A stretch of DNA of 64,000 bases, taken from contig JADJCH010000015.1 in the NCBI GenBank assembly GCA_016703325.1, positions 1 through 64,000 on the forward strand. The letters run 5' to 3'. This DNA comes from Burkholderiales bacterium. GTDB lineage: Bacteria; Pseudomonadota; Gammaproteobacteria; Burkholderiales; Burkholderiaceae_C. How positions within the stretch are numbered: the first letter of the stretch is position 1; each line of letters opens with the position of its first letter. The position numbers and the translations under genes were made by a program. The notes beneath the pieces were generated by a model. That model saw only the letters and a list, made by a program, of their open reading frames with translations, did no database searches and had not been told where the DNA came from. Positions 18,829-27,424 of this stretch are shown one piece after another.

Positions 18829-21561
18829 TCAGTCCGCCAGCGCCCGCGTGACGATTTCGCGGGTGTCGGCCGACAGCTCGGCGCGTGCGGCGATGCGTTG
18901 CAGCGCCACCTGCGCTGCGCTGCGGTAGGGCTCGGCCAGGGCGCGCCAGCGGTCCAGCGCACGGGCCAGGCGGGCCGCCAGCTGCGGGTTGAAGCCGTCG
19001 ATTTCCACCACCTTGTCGGCCCAGAACACGTAGCCGGCCGCGTCGCTGCGGTGCAGCACCGCCGGGTTCTGGGCCATCACCATCAGCAGGCTGCGGGCGC
19101 GGTTGGGGTTCTTCAGCGTGAAGTCCGGGTGCAGCACCAGGGCCTTGATGCGGGAAAAGACCTTACCGTCCACCTCGCTGGCGCCGGCCTGCAGGGCAAA
19201 CCACTTGTCGATCACCAGCGCCTCCTGGCGGAACAGGGTGTGGAAGCGCTCCAGCGCCGGCTCCGCCAGGGCGGCCTGGGCCTGCACCAGCGCGGCCAGC
19301 GCACCATAGCGGTCGGTCATGTTGCCGGCGTCCTTCACACGCTGGTAGGCCCGGCCGGGCCACAGCGGGTCGTGGCGCAGGCCGGCGGCCAGCACCAGCA
19401 TGGCCAGTGCCTGGTTGGCCAGGGCGCGCCGGCCGGCAGACAGCGGGTCGGGCCGGTAGCCGCCGTTGTCCTGGTGCGTCTCCCAGGCCCAGACCCAGTC
19501 GTCGTGCAGGCTTTGCGCCAACTGCAGGCGCATCGTCTCGCGCGCGGCGTGAATGCGCTGCGGGTCGATCGGCACGCCCTGTTCGGCCAGGCGCTCGGCC
19601 ACGTAGGCCTCGCTGGGCAGCGTCAGCACCAGGTCCTTGAAGGCGGCGTCCAGCTGCTCGTCGCGCAGCACCCGGCGCATGGCCTGCAGGAAGGCCTCGT
19701 CCAGGTGCGCGGCGGCGCCGTCGGCCTGGGCAGCGGCCAGCAGGCGGGCCAGGGCCAGCTTCTGGCCGGCTTCCCAGCGGTTGAAGGCGTCGTGGTCGTG
19801 CGCCAGCAGGGTGAAGAGTTCGGCCTCGCTGGCCGCCCACTCCAGCACCACCGGGGCGGAGAAGCCGCGCAGCAGCGAGGGCACCGGTGCGGCGGTGGGC
19901 TCGCCCAGGCCGGAGAAGACCCAGGTCTGGGTCGACTGGTCCAGCACCAGCACCCGCTCGGTGCCGTGGGGCGCGGCTTCGCCCTGCAGCTGCAAGGGCA
20001 GGGCCACGCCGTCCGGTGCGATCAGCCCCAGCGCCACCGGGATCACGAAGGGCAGCTTCTCCGGCTGGCCCGGGGTGGCCGGGCCGCGCTGGGCCAGCGT
20101 CAGGGTGTAGGTGCCTGCCAGGGCGTCGAACTGGCCGCTGGCGCTCACCCGGGGTGTGCCCGCCTGGGCGTACCAGCGCTTGAAGCCCTCCAGCCGCAGC
20201 GCCAGGGCGCTGTCCGGGTTGGCATCGGCGATGGCCTGGGCGAAGTCGTCGCAGGTCACCGCCTGGCCGTCGTGGCGCTGGAAGTACAGGTCCATGCCGC
20301 GGCGGAAGCCCCCACGGCCCACCAGCGTGGCCATCATGCGCACCACCTCCGCGCCCTTTTCGTAGACGGTGGCGGTGTAGAAGTTGTCGATGGCCTGGTA
20401 CTGGTCCGGGCGCACCGGGTGCGCCATCGGGCCGGCGTCCTCGACGAACTGGAACTGGCGCAGCTGGCGCACGTCCTCGATGCGCTTGACCGCGCGGGCG
20501 GAGGCCGACGGGGCGCAGGGGCCCCCGTCGTTGGCAGGACTGCCGGCCATGTCTTTGCTGAACTCCTGATCGCGGTAGACGGTGAGGCCTTCCTTCAGGC
20601 TGAGCTGGAACCAGTCGCGGCAGGTGATGCGGTTGCCGGTCCAGTTGTGGAAGTACTCGTGGCCGACCACCGCCTCGACGTTGCCGAAGTCCACGTCGGT
20701 GGCGGTGGCGGGGCTGGCCAGAACGAACTTCGTGTTGAAGATGTTCAGGCCCTTGTTCTCCATCGCACCCATGTTGAAGTCGCTCACCGCGACGATCATG
20801 AAGCGCTCCAGGTCCAGGCTCAGGCCGAAGCGGGCCTCGTCCCAGGCTACCGAGGCGATGAGCGAGTGCATCGCGTGCTCGGTCTTGTCCAGGTCACCGG
20901 CACGCACATAGACCTGCAGCAGGTGATCGCGGCCCGAGCGGCTGCGGATGCGCTGCTCGCGGCAGACCAGGTTGCCGGCCACCAGTGCGAAGAGGTAGGC
21001 GGGTTTGGGGTGTGGGTCACTCCAGACCGCAAAGTGCCGACCCTTGTCCAGCTTGCCGGATTCGACCAGGTTGCCGTTGGACAGCAGCACCGGGTAGGCC
21101 TTGGCATCGGCCTTGAGGGTGACCCTGAACACCGCCATCACGTCCGGGCGGTCCAGGAAATAGGTGATGCGGCGGAAACCCTGTGCCTCGCACTGGGTGA
21201 AGAAGCCGCCGCCGGAGGTGTACAGGCCCGACAGCTCGCTGTTCTTCTCCGGCGCGCAGGTGTTGCGTATCTCCAGGTCGAAGGTCTCGCCGGGCAGCTT
21301 GTCCAGCACCAGCTGGCCACCTTCGTTGCGGAAGGACACGCTCTCGCCGTTGACCAGCACGCGGGTGAGTGTGATGGCTTCGCCGTCCAGCCGCAGCGGC
21401 TCGCCCGGGCGGTCGGCGTTGGGTTCGACGCGCATGCGGTTGATCACCAGCGTCTTGGCCGGATCGAGGTCGAAGGTCAGGTCGACGCTGCGGATCCAGT
21501 GGCTGGGGGCGGTGTAGTCCTCACGGCGGACCAGCACGGGGCTGCTGCCTTCACGCATCAT
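18829..21561 (-). CDS. pepN: Aminopeptidase N
   Basis: The 910-residue M1 zinc metallopeptidase removes N-terminal residues from peptides. The exopeptidase motif GAMEN and the zinc site HEYFHNWTGN followed by the Glu of LKEGLTVYRDQEF are present at about 275-340, and the C-terminal DUF3458 region is intact. After YRDQEFSKDM there is an extra run (AGSPANDGGPCAP) before SARAVKRIEDV, where E. coli PepN has only a few residues. ATG 21561 and the next codon (also ATG) are equally possible starts. It lies 42 bp after the HAD gene and may be cotranscribed with prfB and fbp. Confidence 0.95.
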   Translation of the reverse strand: MMREGSSPVLVRREDYTAPSHWIRSVDLTFDLDPAKTLVINRMRVEPNADRPGEPLRLDGEAITLTRVLVNGESVSFRNEGGQLVLDKLPGETFDLEIRNTCAPEKNSELSGLYTSGGGFFTQCEAQGFRRITYFLDRPDVMAVFRVTLKADAKAYPVLLSNGNLVESGKLDKGRHFAVWSDPHPKPAYLFALVAGNLVCREQRIRSRSGRDHLLQVYVRAGDLDKTEHAMHSLIASVAWDEARFGLSLDLERFMIVAVSDFNMGAMENKGLNIFNTKFVLASPATATDVDFGNVEAVVGHEYFHNWTGNRITCRDWFQLSLKEGLTVYRDQEFSKDMAGSPANDGGPCAPSASARAVKRIEDVRQLRQFQFVEDAGPMAHPVRPDQYQAIDNFYTATVYEKGAEVVRMMATLVGRGGFRRGMDLYFQRHDGQAVTCDDFAQAIADANPDSALALRLEGFKRWYAQAGTPRVSASGQFDALAGTYTLTLAQRGPATPGQPEKLPFVIPVALGLIAPDGVALPLQLQGEAAPHGTERVLVLDQSTQTWVFSGLGEPTAAPVPSLLRGFSAPVVLEWAASEAELFTLLAHDHDAFNRWEAGQKLALARLLAAAQADGAAAHLDEAFLQAMRRVLRDEQLDAAFKDLVLTLPSEAYVAERLAEQGVPIDPQRIHAARETMRLQLAQSLHDDWVWAWETHQDNGGYRPDPLSAGRRALANQALAMLVLAAGLRHDPLWPGRAYQRVKDAGNMTDRYGALAALVQAQAALAEPALERFHTLFRQEALVIDKWFALQAGASEVDGKVFSRIKALVLHPDFTLKNPNRARSLLMVMAQNPAVLHRSDAAGYVFWADKVVEIDGFNPQLAARLARALDRWRALAEPYRSAAQVALQRIAARAELSADTREIVTRALAD

Positions 21562-21603
21562 GGGGTCTTCCTCGGTACGTTGTGTGTGGGGTCCGGCTGC
21601 CGC

Positions 21604-22302
21604 TCAGGCGGGCAGATCGGGGGAGGGGGCAGGCAGCCGATCGGGCAGCCTGTAGCCGGTGAAGTCCGGCATCGTGCTCATCAGGTTGGCGTGGCCGTCA
21701 AAGGCCGCTGCCGGCAGTGTGGTGGTCAGCGCGACGGCGGCCATGCCGGCACGGCGCGCGGCCTCGATGCCCAGCGGCGCGTCCTCGAACACCAGGCAGG
21801 CTGCGGGTGATACCCCCAGGCGCTCGGCCGCGGCCAGGAAGATGTCAGGGTGCGGCTTGCCTCGGAGTCCGTCGGCCGGCGAAGTGACCGTGTCCACCCA
21901 GCCGCTCATGCCGAAGCGCTCGAAGGCCACCGCGATGTTTTCCGGCGGTGCAGCGGTGCACACCGCCAGCTTCAGCCCGCGTGCCCGGGCGGCCAGACAG
22001 ATCGCCTCGGCGCCGGCGATCAGCTGCAGTTCGGTGGCGGCAATCTCGCGGTAGAGCTCTTCCTTGCGCCAGGCCAGCGCGTCCAGCTCTGCGCGTGTTC
22101 TGGTGGGGAAGAGGTCGGTGAGGATCTCCAGGTTGGTGCGACCGGCGGTGGCCTCGAAGAAGCCGGCCTCGTCGAACGCCAGCCCCTGCTCGGCAAACCA
22201 GAGCTGCCAGGAACGGTGGTGCAGCGGCATGCTGTCGATCAGCGTGCCGTCCATATCGAACAGGACCGCCCCCAGAGCGACGGACTCGGCGCGACCGGGC
22301 AT
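21604..22302 (-). CDS. HAD-superfamily hydrolase, subfamily IA
   Basis: A 232-residue phosphatase or phosphomutase-like enzyme. VLFDMDGTLIDS near the N-terminus holds the nucleophile Asp and acid/base Asp. VCTAAPPEN supplies the motif II Thr. RGKPHPDIF holds the motif III Lys, and LVFEDAPLGIEAA the motif IV acidic pair. The class C1 cap resembles beta-phosphoglucomutase and sugar-phosphatase members, so a small phosphorylated sugar is a plausible substrate. ATG 22302 overlaps the prfB stop codon by one base (TGATG), which points to translational coupling. The open frame continues upstream inside prfB, but that part is a shadow. Confidence 0.9.
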   Translation of the reverse strand: MPGRAESVALGAVLFDMDGTLIDSMPLHHRSWQLWFAEQGLAFDEAGFFEATAGRTNLEILTDLFPTRTRAELDALAWRKEELYREIAATELQLIAGAEAICLAARARGLKLAVCTAAPPENIAVAFERFGMSGWVDTVTSPADGLRGKPHPDIFLAAAERLGVSPAACLVFEDAPLGIEAARRAGMAAVALTTTLPAAAFDGHANLMSTMPDFTGYRLPDRLPAPSPDLPA

Positions 22303-23406
22303 CACAGGCCCTGCTTCAAGCTGGCCTCGATGAAGGCATCCAGGTCGCCGTCCAGCACCTTCTGCGTCGCGGAGATCTCCACGTTGGTGCGCAGGTCCTT
22401 GATGCGGCTGTTGTCCAGCACATAGCTGCGGATCTGGTGGCCCCAGCCGACGTCGGTCTTGGTGTCCTCCAGCTTCTGCTGCTCCTCCATGCGTTTGCGC
22501 ATCTCGAAGTCGTACAGGCGCGAGCGCAGGCGCTTCCAGGCCACATCCCGGTTGCTGTGCTGGCTGCGGCCGTCCTGGCACTGCACCACGATGCCGGTGG
22601 GGAGGTGCGTCAGCCGCACCGCCGAGTCGGTCTTGTTGATGTGCTGGCCGCCCGCACCGGAGGCGCGGAAGGTGTCGGTGCGCACGTCCGAGGGGTTGAT
22701 CTCGATCTCGATCGAGTCGTCGATCTCCGGGTAGACGAACAGCGACGCAAACGAGGTGTGCCGCCCGCCGGAGGAGTCGAAGGGGCTCTTGCGCACCAGG
22801 CGGTGCACGCCGGTTTCGGTGCGCAGGTGGCCGAAGGCATAGTCGCCTTCCACCTTCAGCGTGGCGCTCTTGATGCCGGCGGTGTCCCCCTCGGTGATGT
22901 CTTCCACCGTGGCGGTGAAGCCTTTGCGCTCGCAGTACTTCAGGTACTGGCGCAGCAGCATGTTGGCCCAGTCGCAGGCCTCGGTGCCGCCGGCGCCGGC
23001 CTGGATGTCGATGAAGCAGTTGCTCGGGTCCGCCGGGTTGCTGAACATGCGGCGGAACTCCAGCTTCTCCACCGTCGCGCGCAAAGCCTCCACTTCGTCG
23101 GCGATGGTCTGCAGGCCGTCCAGGTCGCCTTCCTCCTTGCTCATCTCGTAGAGCTCGGTGTTGTCGGCCAGGTTGGACGTCAGGTGGTCGAGGGTGCCGA
23201 CCACGTCTTCCAGCGTGCGCTTCTCCTTGCCGAGTTCCTGGGCCCGCTTGGGGTCGTTCCAGATGTCCGGATTCTCGAGCGCGGCGTTGACTTCCTGCAG
23301 CCTCAGCGACTTGCGTTCGCAGTCAAAGATACCCCCTTAGCGCAGTGGTGCGCTCGCTGAGGTCGGCCAGGGCGGTGCCGATGGCGTTGATCTGTTCGTT
23401 GTCCAT
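22302..23406 (-). CDS. prfB: Peptide chain release factor 2 (programmed +1 frameshift)
   Basis: RF2 recognises UAA and UGA stop codons and triggers release of finished proteins. The zero frame starts at ATG 23406 and reads 27 codons to an in-frame UGA (23325-23323). Reading then shifts +1 to give a protein of about 367 residues. The downstream part carries the catalytic GGQ loop (ASGAGGQHINKTDSAVR, about 245) and the SPF-type stop-recognition tripeptide (KSPFDSS). The UGA lets RF2 control its own synthesis, as in most bacteria. The stop codon is coupled to the HAD gene. Confidence 0.97.
23322..23342 (-). promoter_or_regulatory. prfB: prfB recoding site
   Basis: On the - strand the classic elements are present: an internal Shine-Dalgarno-like AGGGGG, then TAT and the slippery CTT followed by TGA and C. 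The ribosome slips from CUU to UUU and continues in the +1 frame when RF2 is scarce. Spacing is the same as in E. coli. Confidence 0.95.
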
Positions 23407-23488
23407 GGATGCAACCGGTGGGTGGTGTCACCGCCGGTCGGCCGGGGCTCGTTGGCCCCCGCCAACCGCGGGAAAGCCGGCGATTTTC

Positions 23489-23532
23489 GCATGGGCCCAT
23501 GCCGTGCCCTGAACCGGTCCGGAACCGGTCCG
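23489..23532. other. 14-bp palindrome and 11-bp tandem repeat upstream of prfB
   Basis: A perfect palindrome GCATGGGCCCATGC lies at 23489-23502, 83 bp before the prfB start. Next to it GAACCGGTCCG is repeated at 23511-23521 and 23522-23532. They occupy most of the 135-bp gap between the hydrolase gene and prfB and could be an operator or the hydrolase terminator. The function is unknown. Confidence 0.5.
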
Positions 23533-23541
23533 GGCCGGCCT

Positions 23542-24513
23542 TCAGTCCGGTTGCGTGAGGAATCGGTGCAGGTGGCGCGCCAGCACCTCCGGCTGGTCGT
23601 GATGCAGCATGTGACCGCACTCGGCCAACCGCTCGCGTTGCAGCCGCGGCACCACCGCCAGGCGGGACTCGAAGTCCTCGCGCGGGTAGCGGTGGCCCCA
23701 CCACTTGCTGATGTCGGTGTCTGCGCCTTCCACCCACAGCACGGGGGCGGCGATGGCGCGCCAGCAGGCCAGCACCTCATCGACGCGGTAGAGCATCGGG
23801 TTGACGTGTTTGTGCGCCGGGTCACCGAGCAGCTGCCACTGGCCCGGCCCGGTCTGGTGCGCCCAGTGGGCGGCCAGCCAGTCCGCCCGGTCCGGCCGCA
23901 GGCGCGGGTTGTTGCGGCGCAGCCGGTCGGCCACGGCGGCCAGGTCCGGGTAGGGTTTCAACGAGGTGGGGCGGGCGATCTCGTCCAGCCACTGCGCATA
24001 ACGCTGCGGCGCCTGCTCCGGGTGGCTGCGCGGCAAGCCGAACCCCTCCAGGTTGACCAGCCGGCGGATGCGCTGCGGGCGCACGCCGGCATAAAGCATC
24101 ACCACGTTGCCCCCCATGCTGTGGCCCACCAGGTCCACCGGGCCGCGGTCGGCCAGCCCGAGCTCCGGGTGGCGCAGCAGCGCGTCCAGGTCGCCCAGGT
24201 AGTCGGCAAACCAGTAGCTGTCCACCGCGGCGCCTTCGCTGAGGCCGAAGCCGCGCCAGTCCGGCGCCAGGATGCAGCGCTGCGGACCCTCCTCCCCGTC
24301 TTTCCCATCCAGGCGTTCCAGCTCATCCACCAGGAACTGGTACGAGGCTCCGCAGTCCATCCAGCCGTGCATCAACCACAGCGCGGGGCGCTCGGGCGTG
24401 ACGTCTTCGGGCCGCCCCCACATGCGCAGGTGGTAACGCTGCTGGCGCAGCGGCAGGAACAGGCTGCGGCTGTCCCGCAGCGGCTGGTAGGCGGCAGTCT
24501 TGACATCGGTCAT
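23542..24513 (-). CDS. Alpha/beta hydrolase
   Basis: The 323-residue protein has the alpha/beta hydrolase order: oxyanion segment LMHGWMDCGASYQF (about 52-65), nucleophile elbow VGHSMGGNV (about 125), late acid in LWVEGADTDIS and a C-terminal His in AECGHMLHHDQPE. The substrate cannot be assigned; esterases, lipases and C-C hydrolases share this pattern. ATG 24513 is chosen because the longer frame to 24747 runs through the neighbouring promoter region and lacks similarity. No Shine-Dalgarno sequence is seen, but a TACATT box ends 7 bases before the start. The gene may be read from a leaderless mRNA. Confidence 0.88.
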   Translation of the reverse strand: MTDVKTAAYQPLRDSRSLFLPLRQQRYHLRMWGRPEDVTPERPALWLMHGWMDCGASYQFLVDELERLDGKDGEEGPQRCILAPDWRGFGLSEGAAVDSYWFADYLGDLDALLRHPELGLADRGPVDLVGHSMGGNVVMLYAGVRPQRIRRLVNLEGFGLPRSHPEQAPQRYAQWLDEIARPTSLKPYPDLAAVADRLRRNNPRLRPDRADWLAAHWAHQTGPGQWQLLGDPAHKHVNPMLYRVDEVLACWRAIAAPVLWVEGADTDISKWWGHRYPREDFESRLAVVPRLQRERLAECGHMLHHDQPEVLARHLHRFLTQPD

Positions 24514-24520
24514 GGCGTTC

Positions 24521-24526
24521 AATGTA
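24521..24526 (-). promoter_or_regulatory. Candidate -10 box, leaderless start of the hydrolase gene
   Basis: TACATT on the - strand is 7 bases from ATG 24513, with no Shine-Dalgarno sequence between. Such spacing would place transcription start at the initiator codon. No good -35 box was found. Confidence 0.4.
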
Positions 24527-24633
24527 GGCCAGCCGCCGCGGCGACGGTGTCCGACGGGTGACAGCCGCCCCCGGCCGGATCCGCCACACGCCGTCCCCGG
24601 GTCACACCCGTGGGCAGCCGCAGCCGCGCGGCC

Positions 24634-24639
24634 TAAGCT
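24634..24639 (+). promoter_or_regulatory. Candidate -10 box, leaderless start of the acyl-CoA synthetase gene
   Basis: TAAGCT is 7 bases before ATG 24647. No ribosome binding site is visible. It is divergent from the similar box of the hydrolase gene at 24521-24526. Confidence 0.35.
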
Positions 24640-24646
24640 GCCGGGC

Positions 24647-26518
24647 ATGTCGACACCCCCCGATTCGCTCCTTCTCCCCGGCCTGTCCGCCTTCGCCGAC
24701 GATCCCTGGTTCCAGCCCGCGACCGGCCAGCCGGGCGCCAGTGACAACTACGATGTCCTGCGCCAAGGCCAGCACTGGCGGCTGCCGGAGCACTTCAACA
24801 TCGCCGAGGCCTGCTGCCGTCGCTGGGCGCGAAGCCGGCCCGGGGCCACCGCCCTGGTGATCGACCGGGAAGGGCAACCCGCCCAGACCGTCAGCTACGC
24901 GCAGCTGCAGGCCACGGCCAACCGCCTGTCCCACTGGATGCGTCGGCAGGGCGTGCAGCGCGGCGACCGCGTGGCCATCGTGCTGCCGCAGTGCCTGGAG
25001 ACGGCTGCCGCGCACATCGCGATCTACCAGCTCGGCGCGGTGGCCATGCCGCTGTCCCAGCTCTTCGGCCCGGAGGCGCTGGCCTACCGGCTGCACGACG
25101 GCGGGGTCCAGCTGGCGGTGGTGGAGGCCGCGGTGCTGCCCGCCGTGCTGGCTGCCGCCGCACAGGCCCCGTCGCTGGAGGTGCTGCTCAGTGTCGGTGA
25201 GGCGTCCGCTTTTGCGGAACCGTCCACCGGCCCCCGGGTGCTGGCCTGGCGTGAGGCTCTGGAGTCCCCGGAGTCCCTGTCAGGCCCGAACGAGGACTTC
25301 GACGCCGTCCAGACCGCTGCAGACGACGGCGCCGTGCTGATCTACACCAGCGGCACCACCGGCCCGCCCAAGGGGGCACTGATCCCGCAGCGGGCGCTGA
25401 TCGGCAACCTCACCGGTTTTCACTTCAGCCAGAACGGCTTTCCCTGCGTCGCTCCCGCGGCGGACGGCCAGGCCGACCCGCCGGTGTTCTGGAGCCCGGC
25501 CGACTGGGCCTGGACCGGCGGGCTGATGGACGTGCTGCTGCCCACCCTGTACTTCGGCGCCACCGTGGTCGGCAGCCCCGGGCGCTTCACGCCGGAGCGT
25601 GCCTTCGAGCTGCTGGCGCGCCACCGCGTGACCCACAGCTTCCTCTTCCCCACCGCGCTGAAGGCCATGATGAAGGCCTGCCCCCGGCCGCGCGAGCGGC
25701 ACCCTCTGCGTCTGCGCGCGCTGATGAGCGCCGGGGAGGCGGTGGGTGACGCCGTGTTCACCTGGTGCCGGGACGCACTGGGCGTGCCGGTCAACGAGAT
25801 GTTCGGCCAGACCGAGATCAACTACGTGGTCGGCAACTGCGCCCAGGCGCTGGATGCCCGGGGCCAACCGGTGCCCGGCTGGCCGGCCCGCCCGGGCAGC
25901 ATGGGCCGGGGCTACCCCGGCCACCGGGTGGCGGTGATCGACGACGCCGGCCAGGAATGCCAGCCCGGCACCCCGGGTGAGGTGGCGGTACACCGCCTGG
26001 ACGTGCACGGCCGCCCCGACCCGGTGTTCTTCCTCGGCTACTGGGGCAACGAAGCCGCCACCCGGGCCAAGTACACCGGAGACCCGGCCGGCAGCTGGTG
26101 CCGCACCGGCGACACCGCCGTCATGGACGCGGACGGCTACCTCTGGTACCAGGGCCGCGCCGACGACATGTTCAAGGCCGCCGGTTACCGCATCGGCCCC
26201 AGCGAGGTGGAGAACTGCCTCGTCAAACACCCCGCCGTGGCCAACGCCGCCGTGGTCCCCAAACCGGACGCCGAACGCGGCGCGGTGGTCAAGGCCTACG
26301 TGGTGCTGGCCGCCGGCTTCAACGCCAGCGATGCCCTGGTCGAGGAACTGCAGACCCACGTGCGCGGCCGCCTCGCGCCCTACGAATACCCCAAGGAAAT
26401 CGAATTCATCGACGCACTGCCGATGACCACCACCGGCAAGGTGCAGCGGCGCGTGCTCAGGCTGCGGGAGGAGGAGCGGTTCTCGACTGAGGTTCAAGGT
26501 CGCAAACTGCGACCTTAG
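24647..26518 (+). CDS. AMP-dependent acyl-CoA synthetase (acetyl/medium-chain type)
   Basis: The 623-residue adenylate-forming enzyme activates a carboxylic acid with ATP and joins it to CoA. The P-loop-like LIYTSGTTGPPKGA (about 229-242), the A5 motif MFGQTEINYVVGN, A7 TGDTAVMDADGYLWYQGRADD and the A10 lysine region TTTGKVQRR are all present. The order and spacing resemble ACSM-like and acetyl-CoA synthetase-like enzymes; chain length preference cannot be read. ATG 24647 is chosen over the longer frame from 24500 because similarity starts there. The last codons form one arm of a hairpin. Confidence 0.9.
   Translation: MSTPPDSLLLPGLSAFADDPWFQPATGQPGASDNYDVLRQGQHWRLPEHFNIAEACCRRWARSRPGATALVIDREGQPAQTVSYAQLQATANRLSHWMRRQGVQRGDRVAIVLPQCLETAAAHIAIYQLGAVAMPLSQLFGPEALAYRLHDGGVQLAVVEAAVLPAVLAAAAQAPSLEVLLSVGEASAFAEPSTGPRVLAWREALESPESLSGPNEDFDAVQTAADDGAVLIYTSGTTGPPKGALIPQRALIGNLTGFHFSQNGFPCVAPAADGQADPPVFWSPADWAWTGGLMDVLLPTLYFGATVVGSPGRFTPERAFELLARHRVTHSFLFPTALKAMMKACPRPRERHPLRLRALMSAGEAVGDAVFTWCRDALGVPVNEMFGQTEINYVVGNCAQALDARGQPVPGWPARPGSMGRGYPGHRVAVIDDAGQECQPGTPGEVAVHRLDVHGRPDPVFFLGYWGNEAATRAKYTGDPAGSWCRTGDTAVMDADGYLWYQGRADDMFKAAGYRIGPSEVENCLVKHPAVANAAVVPKPDAERGAVVKAYVVLAAGFNASDALVEELQTHVRGRLAPYEYPKEIEFIDALPMTTTGKVQRRVLRLREEERFSTEVQGRKLRP
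26496..26516 (+). terminator. Hairpin overlapping the end of the acyl-CoA synthetase gene
   Basis: AAGGTCGCA (26496-26504) pairs with TGCGACCTT (26508-26516) around AAC. The second arm ends one base into the TAG stop codon. No T run follows. It also faces the dadA remnant on the other strand. Confidence 0.5.
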
Positions 26519-26552
26519 ACGGCGAAGCCCTCGATGAGGAGTGACGGATGCG

Positions 26553-26777
26553 CAGCGGCGCATGACGCTGGAACATCCACTTCAGCGCCTTCAGTGGAAT
26601 GCCAGGCGCCGACCACGGCGTGGAATAGCCGGGCGATACCTGGCCGGCGTTGGCGAAGCTGGTCTCCAGCGCCGGGCCCCTGCAGCGGTCGACGACCTGG
26701 ACCTCAGCACCGGCGCGGGCCAATTGATAGGCGGCGCTGACGCCGATGACGCCGCCACTGAGAACCACCACCTTCAT
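26553..26777 (-). pseudogene. dadA: D-amino acid dehydrogenase remnant (N-terminal about 75 residues)
   Basis: From ATG 26777 the frame reads MKVVVLSGGVIGVSAAYQLARAG, then ETSFANAGQVSPGYSTPWSAPGIPLKALKWMFQRHAPL. This is the FAD-binding N-terminus of DadA, which is normally about 430 residues long. Similarity stops after about 75 residues, and the frame runs into unrelated sequence before the acyl-CoA synthetase end. The nucleotide-binding GSGV is changed to SGGV. The flavin cofactor and substrate domains are missing, so no activity is expected. It is a deletion scar. Confidence 0.8.
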
Positions 26778-26805
26778 GCTCTACCTCATTGCTGTCTTGG
26801 GGCCA

Positions 26806-26831
26806 CACGAGCGATTCGGCACGAGCGATTC
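26806..26831. repeat. 12-bp direct repeat upstream of the cupin gene
   Basis: CACGAGCGATTC occurs at 26806-26817 and 26820-26831, a 14-bp period, just upstream of the cupin -10 box. The position suits a regulator site, but no regulator is known. Confidence 0.45.
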
Positions 26832-26847
26832 AGCAGCGCAGCTGCCC

Positions 26848-26853
26848 TACACT
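26848..26853 (+). promoter_or_regulatory. Candidate -10 box, leaderless start of the cupin gene
   Basis: TACACT lies 7 bases before ATG 26861, with no Shine-Dalgarno sequence. The same hexamer and spacing occur before both copies of the duplicated ATPase gene. Confidence 0.45.
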
Positions 26854-26860
26854 GCCCGCC

Positions 26861-27280
26861 ATGAGTGACACCCCTGCCTGCGCTGAATTTTCCGAATCCC
26901 AGTCCTTCACCCGCGTCGCCCTGGTCACCGGACCGGATGGTCGGGCGCGCTGGGAGGAGTCGTCCATTTCCCTCGACGAAGGCAAGCCGGCGGCGCGGCT
27001 GTCGGTGTTGATGGCCAGCGGCGGGTTCCAGCTGCGGCGCAGCCCGGTGGGGTTTCGCAGCGATTTCCACTGCACCGGCAGCCCGCAGTGGCTGTTCGTG
27101 CTGCGCGGCGCGATGGAGATCGGCCTGCAGGACGGCAGCAAGCGGGTCTTTCGGCCGGGTGAGCACTTCTACTCCGCCGATGTGCTGCCGGAGGGGGCGA
27201 GCTTTGACCCCAAGCTGCACGGTCACTGCAGCCGGCAGGTGGGCGACGAGCCGCTGGAAACGTTGTTTGTGCGGGGCTGA
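26861..27280 (+). CDS. Cupin-domain protein
   Basis: A 139-residue single-domain cupin-like protein. RSDFHCTGSPQWLFVLRGAMEIGLQDG and FRPGEHFYSADVLP match cupin motifs 1 and 2, with His residues that could bind a metal. It may be a small oxygenase, isomerase or binding protein; similar proteins are mostly uncharacterised. ATG 26861 is used because the open frame upstream (from 26789) crosses the promoter-like region. Confidence 0.7.
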   Translation: MSDTPACAEFSESQSFTRVALVTGPDGRARWEESSISLDEGKPAARLSVLMASGGFQLRRSPVGFRSDFHCTGSPQWLFVLRGAMEIGLQDGSKRVFRPGEHFYSADVLPEGASFDPKLHGHCSRQVGDEPLETLFVRG

Positions 27281-27424
27281 GGCCGCGTCGCCGGCCACCT
27301 GGGTGGGGTGTCGCGCGGCGCAGCGCGCCGTGTTTTCTGCCGACCGGCGGTGAGCCTTCACCGGTGATCGAACGACCGGACCATGGCTGGAGCCGGCCTG
27401 TGCGCGGCCGGCGCACGGTCGGCG

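Noticed and set aside
18739..21810. 1023-codon + strand frame opposite pepN
   Set aside because: pepN has clear catalytic motifs on the - strand; the + frame is a GC-rich shadow.
22302..22581. Upstream extension of the HAD protein
   Set aside because: It lies inside prfB in another frame, and the ATG at 22302 gives the proper N-terminus.
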